Assembly (NCBI GenBank): GCA_035543875.1
Contig: DATKIY010000162.1
Location: 1 to 7,943, forward strand
DNA length: 7,943 bases
Origin: DATKIY01 sp035543875
GTDB lineage: Bacteria > Actinomycetota > Actinomycetes > JAHEKZ01
Direction of reading: 5' to 3'
Positions 1 through 5,733 of this stretch are shown here, one piece after another (position 1 is the stretch's first letter; the number at the start of each line of letters is the position of its first letter). The position numbers and the translations under genes are program-made. The notes under the pieces are model-generated. The model was given only the letters and a program-made list of their open reading frames with translations. It made no database searches and was not told where the DNA came from.

Positions 1-1746
1 CACTTTGCGCCACGAGTAGCTGAGTGCCGTCGATGACTCATCAACAGTTGTTGCGGCGCGGAATGCATCGGTGGTTGCACCAGAGACGTTGCCGAGACCG
101 TCCACAACGGTCGCAGCGGACGCGGGGTTAACGCTTACTGAGTAGTAGCCGCCAAGGAGAAGTCGAGTGTCCGGAGTCAGATCCACCCGCGCAATGTCTG
201 ACGCGTCACACGGCGTCGAGGCGTCTGCAGAGGTAAAGCATGTCATTGTCGTGGTGACGAGGGCTGCGGTGTCGGTGGTCAGGTAGACCGAGTCACTGCT
301 AACACCGGTAGCGTCTTCATCAAACTCGACCTTGACGCTTCCGCTAAGACTGCCCGGCGCCGTCACCGACGGTTGTGGTCCAGTCGTATCGACTGTCCAG
401 TTGAGGTCACTCTCGGCCGCGTTCCCCGCCTCGTCAGAGGCGATTGCACTGAACGTGTGCGCCCCGTCCGCAAGTCCGCTCGCCGTGAACGGCGCGGAAC
501 AATCGATTGACACGGAATCGAGTTCGCAGTCAATCACGTCACTAACCGAAGCAGGCGTCACAGTGATGTCCGCATCTGGCGAAGCGACGATCCCCGTCGG
601 TCCTGTCACGGTTGGCGCATCTGGCGCGACCGTGTCGACAGTCCAGGCAAAACGCAGTTGCACTTCGCTCGCCAGTCCGGAGTCAGCCACCAGCGTGTAG
701 GTGTGTGCGCCGTCCGCCAGCCCGGAAACCAAGCCAGGGCTGGTGCAAGTTGGTTCATCCACGCCGTCGAGCCGACAAGCAAGAGTTGTCTGACCGGTAG
801 CTGTGAAATCAAAAGTGCCATCCGTCTCTGTCGTCACAGAGCTTGGCAGTGCACCTGAATTGCTCCACGTTAACGATATGGGTGCGACCGCCTGAATCTT
901 CCACGTGTAAGGGTCGGACGTCGCCACGTTGCCAGCGGCATCAGTGGCTCTCACTCGCACGGTGTGTGTGCCGATGGCTAAACTGGAGTACGCCTTTGGC
1001 GGCGAGCAGGCGGTGTAGGTAGTTGTTGAGTCGATTGAGCAACTGAAAGTCACGCCCGGCTCGGTGCTGTCAAAAGTGAAGCCGGCACTTGTCGCGCTGG
1101 TGACCGTAGGTGGACCGGAACTGATGACTGGCTGGGGCGTCGACAGATCGACAACCCAGGCGACCGTCTTGGCCGCACTCACGTTGGTTGCTTTGTCGAC
1201 GGCCTTCACAGCAAACGTGTGATATCCCTCAGCCACCGTTACCGACTTCGGGCTGGTACACGCGATGTCGGCTGCCCCGTCGATCGAGCAGAGGTACGAC
1301 TGGATGTCGGTAGACGAACTACTGAACGAGATGCTCGCGCTCGTGTTCTTTGTTGGCGTTGCCGGTTGCGAGACGGTCGGCACGTTGGGAGCGGTCAGGT
1401 CAATAGTCCACGACTTGGTGACGGTGCTGCTGCCCTTGAGCCCTGGTGCCGTTGCCTTCACGCTGAACTGGTGCGATCCCGCGGCTAACCCCGTGTAAGT
1501 GACCGGGCTTGTGCAGACCGCGTACGCCACGCCGTCACGAGAGCAGGAGAAAACTGCACTGACGTTCGTGTCAGTGAAACTAAATGAGGCTGACGTCGAG
1601 TTGGTCGTCGCCGCTGGCGACGACGTGATCACCGGCGTGGGCGTCCGGTTCGGGGGCGCGGCGAGAGCCAGTCCCGAACCAGTAAGGACGACGGCCAGGG
1701 CAGCCGTTGCTGCTACCGACGCTCGCTGAAGACGACGCACGTTCAT
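1..1746 (-). CDS. Secreted multi-domain Ig-like repeat protein (3' end beyond window)
   Basis: The frame is open from an ATG at 1746 to the left edge, giving 582 residues with no stop, so the C-terminus is missing. Residues 1-29 form a Sec signal peptide: basic start (MNVRRLQRAS), hydrophobic core, and an ALA cleavage site before AAPPNR; there is no lipobox cysteine. Five related Ig-like repeats follow (about 31-118, 119-203, 204-287, 288-373, 374-455). Each carries a pattern like C-x-x-D-G, a second Cys 9-11 residues on, then G-L-A-x-G-x-H-T-F and often A-x-D-x-A-G-N. Cys pairs are C68/C78, C153/C163, C236/C247, C324/C334 and C407/C416. Residues 456-565 differ and resemble SbsA-type bacterial Ig domains (VEFDEDATGV, then VVDGLGNVSG), with C503/C513. 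The last visible residues (DESSTALSYSWRKV) begin another domain. In-frame ATGs at 1782 and 1800 would put a non-basic, Trp/His-rich extension before the signal peptide, so 1746 is preferred; its ribosome site (GGGATC, about 8 bases upstream) is weak. Likely extracellular or cell-wall exposed; the ligand or catalytic role cannot be seen. Confidence 0.85.
   Translation of the reverse strand, partial: MNVRRLQRASVAATAALAVVLTGSGLALAAPPNRTPTPVITSSPAATTNSTSASFSFTDTNVSAVFSCSRDGVAYAVCTSPVTYTGLAAGSHQFSVKATAPGLKGSSTVTKSWTIDLTAPNVPTVSQPATPTKNTSASISFSSSSTDIQSYLCSIDGAADIACTSPKSVTVAEGYHTFAVKAVDKATNVSAAKTVAWVVDLSTPQPVISSGPPTVTSATSAGFTFDSTEPGVTFSCSIDSTTTYTACSPPKAYSSLAIGTHTVRVRATDAAGNVATSDPYTWKIQAVAPISLTWSNSGALPSSVTTETDGTFDFTATGQTTLACRLDGVDEPTCTSPGLVSGLADGAHTYTLVADSGLASEVQLRFAWTVDTVAPDAPTVTGPTGIVASPDADITVTPASVSDVIDCELDSVSIDCSAPFTASGLADGAHTFSAIASDEAGNAAESDLNWTVDTTGPQPSVTAPGSLSGSVKVEFDEDATGVSSDSVYLTTDTAALVTTTMTCFTSADASTPCDASDIARVDLTPDTRLLLGGYYSVSVNPASAATVVDGLGNVSGATTDAFRAATTVDESSTALSYSWRKV
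382..1656 (-). repeat. Five tandem Ig-like domain repeats within the secreted protein
   Basis: Five protein-level repeats of 82-88 residues lie head to tail. Approximate DNA spans are 1393-1656, 1138-1392, 886-1137, 628-885 and 382-627. All share two cysteines about ten residues apart, a Gly-Leu-Ala/His-Thr turn and a closing WTVD-like strand (SWTID, AWVVD, YTWKI, AWTVD, NWTVD). Similarity is clear in protein but low in DNA, so the array is old and diversified rather than recently amplified. Repeats 4 and 5 share GLADGAHT exactly and are the closest pair. Domain edges are my estimates from the spacing of these motifs. Confidence 0.75.
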
Positions 1747-1866
1747 CCATTGATCCCATCCGTGACCCACCCCGTGGTGCATCCACACCCAGCGGATCAT
1801 TCGACGGGAATTGACACCTTCTGCATCACCCGAATGGGCGAACGAAACGGTGCGGACTAGCCCGTC
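1747..1866. other. Intergenic region upstream of the secreted protein
   Basis: This 120-base gap separates the stop of the YqeY-like gene from the start of the secreted protein, both on the minus strand. The secreted protein's frame stays open through it, with alternative ATGs at 1782 and 1800. A small imperfect stem (GGAC, 6-base loop, GTCC) lies just after the YqeY stop near 1856-1869 but has no U-tract, so I do not call it a terminator. A TTGACA hexamer at 1811-1816 is on the plus strand and has no matching -10 or gene downstream. A promoter for the secreted protein probably lies here, but I cannot place it. Confidence 0.4.
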
Positions 1867-2319
1867 CTAGGTGGCCAACTGCCGCTTGACCTCGGCAGCC
1901 ACCCGGCTCCCGTCGGCCCTTCCGGCGATCTTTGGCTGCACAATCTTCATGACAGCACCCATTCCCTGCGGGTTAGTCGCTCCAGACTCGGCGACCGCGG
2001 CGGTTACCAGGGCAACAAGCTCGTCGTCGGAGAGCTGAGCCGGCAGGTACTCCTCAAGCACGGCGGCCTCCGCCAGCTCAGCCTGGGCTCGATCGTCCTT
2101 CCCCGCCTCACTGAACGCCGTTGCGGCCTCTTTGCGCTTCTTGAGCTCCCGCGCCAACACTTTCAGCACGTCATCATCGGTCAGTTCACGGGACTGCTTT
2201 CCGGCAACCTCCTCGTTCGTCACGGCCGTCAGGGCCATGCGGATGGTTGCCAGTCGCACGGTGTCCCGCGCCTTCATGGCAGTAGTGAGGTCGTCTTGCA
2301 ACTGCGCCTTGAGTGTCAT
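1867..2319 (-). CDS. GatB/YqeY domain-containing protein
   Basis: A complete 150-residue protein, the usual length of free-standing YqeY proteins. It has the family hallmarks along its whole length: an N-terminal helix (MTLKAQLQDDLTTAMKARD), the R-x-x-T-I-R-x-A-L stretch around residues 22-30, the KKRKEAA helix near 59-65, the EEYLPAQLSDDEL segment near 89-101, and the Gly-rich C-terminal part MGAVMKIVQPKIAGRADG near 120-137. The family shares the tRNA-binding tail domain of the GatB subunit of Glu/Asp-tRNA amidotransferase. Free-standing members are presumed cytoplasmic and related to tRNA metabolism, but their function is not firmly established. The start at 2319 has no good Shine-Dalgarno sequence; a promoter-like element ending 6 bases before the ATG suggests a leaderless mRNA. 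It diverges from the metallophosphoesterase across 43 bases, with tRNA-Pro beyond. I recall this neighbourhood as recurrent in actinobacteria. Confidence 0.92.
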   Translation of the reverse strand: MTLKAQLQDDLTTAMKARDTVRLATIRMALTAVTNEEVAGKQSRELTDDDVLKVLARELKKRKEAATAFSEAGKDDRAQAELAEAAVLEEYLPAQLSDDELVALVTAAVAESGATNPQGMGAVMKIVQPKIAGRADGSRVAAEVKRQLAT

Positions 2320-2325
2320 GCGGAC

Positions 2326-2353
2326 ATTCTCGCGTATCGGTCGAAGGTGTCAC
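2326..2353 (-). promoter_or_regulatory. Putative leaderless promoter of the YqeY-like gene
   Basis: On the minus strand a -35-like GTGACA (2348-2353) is followed by a 16-base spacer and a -10-like GAGAAT (2326-2331), then 6 bases (GTCCGC) before the ATG at 2319. This puts the expected transcription start at or next to the A of the start codon, the geometry of leaderless transcripts common in actinobacteria. It agrees with the lack of a convincing ribosome binding site. The hexamers match consensus at 5/6 and 4/6. The call rests on pattern alone. Confidence 0.4.
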
Positions 2354-2362
2354 ACTGGATAG

Positions 2363-3247
2363 ATGCGCCGGCGATTCTCCCTACCCCTGACCACTGCAGC
2401 CGTGGGCGCGGCCGGACTGGCATACGCGGTCTGGGAGGCCAAGCAGTTTCGGCTGAGGCGGGTCGACATCCCGGTTCTGGCCGCAGACGCAGACCCCTTA
2501 CGCATCCTGCACATCTCCGACTTGCATCTCACACCAGGCCAACAAGGCAAGATCGAATGGGTGCAGAGCCTCGCTTCACTCCGACCTGACCTAGTGGTCA
2601 GCACCGGCGATAACCTCGCACATCTTGAGGCGGTCCCTGCCACGCTCTCGGCGCTCGCACCGTTGCTCGATGTGCCCGGCGTGTTCGTGTTCGGGTCGAA
2701 TGACTACTACGGGCCGATCCTGAAGAACCCTTTCGGATACTTCAGGCCAGACCGACCGATCAAAGTGTTTGGCAAGCCGTTGCCGTGGACCGCCCTGCGC
2801 GACGGGCTTACGTCAGCAGGCTGGGTCGACCTCAACAATCACCGAGTTGCGTCCAAAGCGGCCGACCGGCTGTTCGAGTTCGTTGGAACAGATGACGCTC
2901 ACCTTCAGCTCGATCACTACGACGATGTGACGGGGCCACCCGACCAGCAGGCAGAGCTCGCCATCGGAGTCACTCACGCGCCGTATCTGCGTGTGGTCGA
3001 CCGAATGGCGGCGGACGCAATACCAATGATCTTCGCCGGTCACACACACGGCGGTCAGGTCTGTGTGCCGGGTCTAGGCGCCCTGGTAACCAACTGTGAC
3101 CTACCTCGAAGCCAAGCCAAGGGTCTGCATCGCAGAGGGGACACATGGCTGCACGTATCGGCCGGACTTGGTACCTCTCCTACCGCTCCAATTCGGTTCG
3201 CATGCCCGCCAGAGGCGACTCTCGTCACCCTCACCCCGGCTATCTAG
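2363..3247 (+). CDS. Membrane-anchored metallophosphoesterase (YkuE/YaeI-like)
   Basis: A 294-residue calcineurin-like phosphoesterase. Residues 1-4 are basic (MRRR) and about 5-24 form one hydrophobic segment, so the protein is probably anchored with its catalytic domain outside the membrane. Metal-binding motifs appear in order: ISDLH (D53, H55), STGDN (D83, N84), GSND (111-114) in place of the usual GNHD/E, THAPY (H205) and AGHTHGGQ (H227, H229), followed by VCVPG. It therefore most likely hydrolyses a phosphomonoester or diester with a di-metal centre; the substrate is not evident. Relatives act on lipid-linked or UDP-sugar substrates in some bacteria, but that should not be transferred here. 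The ATG at 2363 starts the anchor directly. A ribosome site is weak (GGA 4 bases upstream), and a poor -10-like CACACT at 2351-2356 would make this transcript leaderless too. It diverges from the YqeY-like gene and precedes tRNA-Pro by 51 bases. Confidence 0.9.
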   Translation: MRRRFSLPLTTAAVGAAGLAYAVWEAKQFRLRRVDIPVLAADADPLRILHISDLHLTPGQQGKIEWVQSLASLRPDLVVSTGDNLAHLEAVPATLSALAPLLDVPGVFVFGSNDYYGPILKNPFGYFRPDRPIKVFGKPLPWTALRDGLTSAGWVDLNNHRVASKAADRLFEFVGTDDAHLQLDHYDDVTGPPDQQAELAIGVTHAPYLRVVDRMAADAIPMIFAGHTHGGQVCVPGLGALVTNCDLPRSQAKGLHRRGDTWLHVSAGLGTSPTAPIRFACPPEATLVTLTPAI

Positions 3248-3296
3248 GTTGCGGATTCGGCCGCGGGCGACGTCTTAGGTACGCTGGCCCGGCACT

Positions 3297-3375
<79 letters not shown>

Positions 3376-3382
3376 ATGTGAG

Positions 3383-3404
3383 CGGGTGTCCGTCTAGGCA
3401 CCTG
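3383..3404. terminator. Hairpin between convergent tRNA-Pro and aldose epimerase genes
   Basis: CGGGTGTC (3383-3390) and GGCACCTG (3397-3404) pair as an 8-bp stem, including two G-U pairs, around a 6-base loop (CGTCTA). The hairpin begins 8 bases after the tRNA CCA end and lies 20 bases beyond the epimerase stop, so it could end transcription from both sides. Neither strand has a U-tract after it. Actinobacterial terminators often lack one, but this keeps confidence low; it could also be an RNA-processing structure. Confidence 0.35.
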
Positions 3405-3423
3405 ACACTGGCCGACCGTCGGG

Positions 3424-4362
3424 CTACGAATCGACGACTAGACCCCACGAGCCACGCCATTCCTCGTTTGGCTCCAGACGAAGCACGTCGACGCCGTTAC
3501 GAAATGCGTTTGGTGGGCACGTCATCGGTTCAACCGCAACTGACATACGTCGACGGGCTGGATCGTGAACGCCATCCCCTGTGTAGACCATGAGGTACTG
3601 GTACGCGTCATCCACCCACAGCCGAACGGATCGATCGGTTGTGGGATCACGCAACTGAGCCACCGCCCTACCGTCACTGTCTCGTTCAAGCAGTGTGTAC
3701 GCCGTGTCCAGAACTGTGCTACCGATGTTTCGCGCCTGCGTGAAGTCCAGCTCAGTGGCAGCTACCGCAGTGGTGACCGGCAGCGCGTCTGCGCTGGCGC
3801 TTGGCACGAGATAGCCGCTGGCCGGTAGCCGAAGTGAAAGTCCATCGATGGGCTGACTCACTGTGAGGTAGGGATGAAAACCGACGCCAAACGGCGCGGC
3901 GGTGTCTGATTGATTCACAACGCGGGTCGAGACAGTGAGACCGTCCGCGCCGAGTTGATACGTAACCTCCATCCGAAGTTGCCACTCGTACGCCGGCTGC
4001 GGGCGTAGCGTGCAGGTGACTGAGACGGAAGCCGCATCGTGCGAGGTTGGTGTCCAATCAACCCACCGGACCAAACCATGAATGGCGTTCTGTCGTGATG
4101 GTTCGTTGAGCGCCGCTTGACAGCTCCGGCCGTCGAACGCATAACGCCCCTCCGAGAGGCGGTTAGGCCAAGGGGCGAGCACCTGCCCCCGTCCGTCGTG
4201 TGCTCGGTCGTCAACGGAGAAACCGTCGAGCACATCCTTGCTCTCGAACAGAAGCTCGCGGAGCCCGCCGCCAACTTCAGTTACAGATGCGCTGTAGTCG
4301 CCAGAAGCAATGACGTACTGCTGTCCCGACGGCGACCCGAGGCTAGTTTGTGGGTGTGACAT
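3424..4362 (-). CDS. Aldose 1-epimerase (mutarotase) family protein
   Basis: A complete 312-residue GalM-type beta-sandwich epimerase of usual length. The family's substrate and catalytic residues are present: PWPNR (N67, R68), IHGLVR (H95), GFHPY (H163, the expected general acid), LDTAY (D219) and VAVEPMTCPPNAF (E278, the expected general base; N285). Aldose 1-epimerases interconvert alpha- and beta-anomers of glucose, galactose or related sugars, or hexose-6-phosphates in one branch; the exact sugar cannot be read from sequence. No signal peptide is seen, so it is cytoplasmic. It starts 23 bases after the NDH-2 stop in the same direction and is the last gene of the minus-strand cluster. Its Shine-Dalgarno candidate (AGG, 7 bases before the ATG) lies inside a hairpin arm that overlaps the upstream stop codon, which hints at translational coupling. 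Confidence 0.9.
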   Translation of the reverse strand: MSHPQTSLGSPSGQQYVIASGDYSASVTEVGGGLRELLFESKDVLDGFSVDDRAHDGRGQVLAPWPNRLSEGRYAFDGRSCQAALNEPSRQNAIHGLVRWVDWTPTSHDAASVSVTCTLRPQPAYEWQLRMEVTYQLGADGLTVSTRVVNQSDTAAPFGVGFHPYLTVSQPIDGLSLRLPASGYLVPSASADALPVTTAVAATELDFTQARNIGSTVLDTAYTLLERDSDGRAVAQLRDPTTDRSVRLWVDDAYQYLMVYTGDGVHDPARRRMSVAVEPMTCPPNAFRNGVDVLRLEPNEEWRGSWGLVVDS

Positions 4363-4366
4363 GACA

Positions 4367-4387
4367 GAACCTGCGATGGCGAGGTTC
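4367..4387 (-). promoter_or_regulatory. Hairpin spanning NDH-2 stop and epimerase ribosome site
   Basis: On the minus strand GAACCT (4382-4387) and AGGTTC (4367-4372) form a perfect 6-bp inverted repeat around a 9-base loop. The 5' arm overlaps the NDH-2 TGA (4386-4388). The 3' arm contains the only AGG upstream of the epimerase ATG at 4362. Ribosomes finishing NDH-2 would disrupt the stem and expose the site, which would couple translation of the two genes. A 6-bp stem can occur by chance. Confidence 0.35.
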
Positions 4388-5684
4388 AGTCGATGACGAT
4401 GGTTGGGCGCTCGTCGTCATCACCGCCGAAGATTCGTTGGGGCGAAGCCGTCGATTCGACGGTGGCTGCGTGGTCTCGGTCGAAGTAGTCCCAGGCCCAT
4501 GACATGAAGGCATCGGTTCGCGCGTGGACTCCGCTGAGCAAAAGAGCGTGCACGCCGAGCCAGGCAGCAAAGGCGACAGGACCATCGACCTGATGACGGT
4601 GGGCGCCCACCTCCGCGATGGCTGCGTTGCGTCCGATCATCGCCATGATGCCTTTGTCTTTGTATCGAAACGGCTTCGACTTCTCGCCTGCACGAAGACG
4701 AAGAATGTTCTCGGCAGCCCAGGCGCCCGACTGCTGCGCCACCGAACCGAGTTGCGGTAGCGGCGGTCCCTCGCCCGACGAGACGTTGGCGATGTCCCCG
4801 ATCGCATAAGTGCCAGGGAAGCCAGGCACGCTGAGATCGGGGTTTACGTCGATCCGCCCACCGCGCCCGGGAGGCGGGCCTTTGAGCCACGGAACTCTGG
4901 CGGCTGCCTCGCCACCGGCCCATACCACTGTGCGTGCTGGGACGTGCGCGTCATCGAGGTCGACTCCCTCCTGGGAGACCTTGGTCACCGAGGTGCCCAA
5001 ACGAACGTCGACCCTCGCTTCGGTCAGCTTGCGATGTGCGTACTCATGCGCCTTGTCGGAATAAGGCGCGAGGAGTTTGGGCCCGTGGTCAACCAGGGTG
5101 ATCTGACCCGCGTGGTCAATTGCTCCTGTCCGCGTCAGTGCCACCATGAGCTCAGCAAGCGCACCGGCAGTTTCAACGCCGGTCGGGCCAGCACCTACAA
5201 CAACGACATCCAACTGGTGAGCGGGTGGTTTGGCGCCTTTATCAGGGTGAGCAGACCGATCTACGATGAGCCGCTGAAGATGAAGGCGCAGGCGCTCCGC
5301 GTCAACGACTGAGTAAAGCGGGAACGCATGGTCTTCCGCACCCGGAACGCCGAAGAAGTTTGGCAAGGCACCCGAGGCAAACACCAGTGCCTCGCCCGAC
5401 AGCACCCGACCATCAACAAGAGTGAGTTCTCGCTCCTCGAAATCCGCAGAAGAGACCTCAGCGGAAACAACATCCACGTTGGCGAACTCACGAAAGATTG
5501 CGCGCAGTGGACGCGCTATGTCTTCCACAGGAATCTGTGACGTCGCCACTTGGTAGAGCAGGGGCTGAAACTGGTTGTAGTCATTTCGGTCAACAAGAGT
5601 GACTGAAACTTTGGACTCAGCCAGTGCCTGGGCGCACGCCACTCCAGCAAGACCTCCCCCCAGCACGAGTACAGGCTGGGACAT
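4386..5684 (-). CDS. ndh: Type II NADH:quinone oxidoreductase (NDH-2)
   Basis: A complete 432-residue single-subunit flavoprotein. NDH-2 enzymes oxidise NADH and reduce membrane quinone without pumping protons. Domains in order: an FAD-binding Rossmann fold with GGGLAG (9-14); an NFFGVPG segment (109-115); an NAD-binding fold with GAGPTGVETAG (164-174), whose second strand ends in acidic D199, favouring NADH over NADPH; TYAIGDIAN (292-300), the second FAD-contact motif; and VAQQSG (315-320), matching the family's quinone-site region. The C-terminal part (about 370-401: AFAAWLGVHALLL, then FMSWAWDYF) fits the amphipathic region that docks the enzyme to the inner membrane face. It ends in an acidic tail (GGDDDERP). 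The start is supported by GGAG at 5692-5695, 7 bases before the ATG. It sits 49 bases after the GH15 gene and 23 before the epimerase. General ferredoxin- or NADH-dependent reductases share this fold, but length and motifs favour NDH-2. Confidence 0.92.
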   Translation of the reverse strand: MSQPVLVLGGGLAGVACAQALAESKVSVTLVDRNDYNQFQPLLYQVATSQIPVEDIARPLRAIFREFANVDVVSAEVSSADFEERELTLVDGRVLSGEALVFASGALPNFFGVPGAEDHAFPLYSVVDAERLRLHLQRLIVDRSAHPDKGAKPPAHQLDVVVVGAGPTGVETAGALAELMVALTRTGAIDHAGQITLVDHGPKLLAPYSDKAHEYAHRKLTEARVDVRLGTSVTKVSQEGVDLDDAHVPARTVVWAGGEAAARVPWLKGPPPGRGGRIDVNPDLSVPGFPGTYAIGDIANVSSGEGPPLPQLGSVAQQSGAWAAENILRLRAGEKSKPFRYKDKGIMAMIGRNAAIAEVGAHRHQVDGPVAFAAWLGVHALLLSGVHARTDAFMSWAWDYFDRDHAATVESTASPQRIFGGDDDERPTIVID

Positions 5685-5711
5685 CGAGACACTCCGATCA
5701 TGTTGATGAGT

Positions 5712-5733
5712 CGCGGACGTCGAAAGCTCCGCG
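5712..5733 (-). terminator. Hairpin directly after the GH15 stop codon
   Basis: CGCGGA (5728-5733) and TCCGCG (5712-5717) form a perfect 6-bp GC-rich stem around a 10-base loop, starting at the base after the GH15 TAG (5734-5736). No U-run follows. It may be a weak terminator that lowers read-through into NDH-2, or a stem that protects the 3' end of the upstream message; it does not exclude co-transcription. Confidence 0.35.

Noticed and set aside
332..700. A 122-codon plus-strand open frame of Ala/Ser/Val-rich sequence, and similar plus-strand frames at 1219-1498 and 1499-1729
   Set aside because: All are antisense shadows of the Ig-repeat gene, whose minus-strand frame is continuous and has clear domains.
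1..1746. Rare TTA leucine codons in the secreted protein, considered as a sign of transfer or bldA-type control
   Set aside because: The three TTA codons found are not exclusive to this gene; the metallophosphoesterase also has one, and no wider codon-use break is evident by eye.
1580..1786. A 68-codon minus-strand frame overlapping the start of the secreted protein
   Set aside because: It is in a different frame from the signal peptide, has no recognisable motif and is low in complexity.
1811..1816. A perfect TTGACA hexamer on the plus strand
   Set aside because: There is no TAnnnT element 16-18 bases downstream and no plus-strand gene follows; it is likely chance.
4944..5312. A 122-codon plus-strand open frame opposite NDH-2
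   Set aside because: It is antisense to a strongly conserved enzyme, with no ribosome site, no domain and no independent support.
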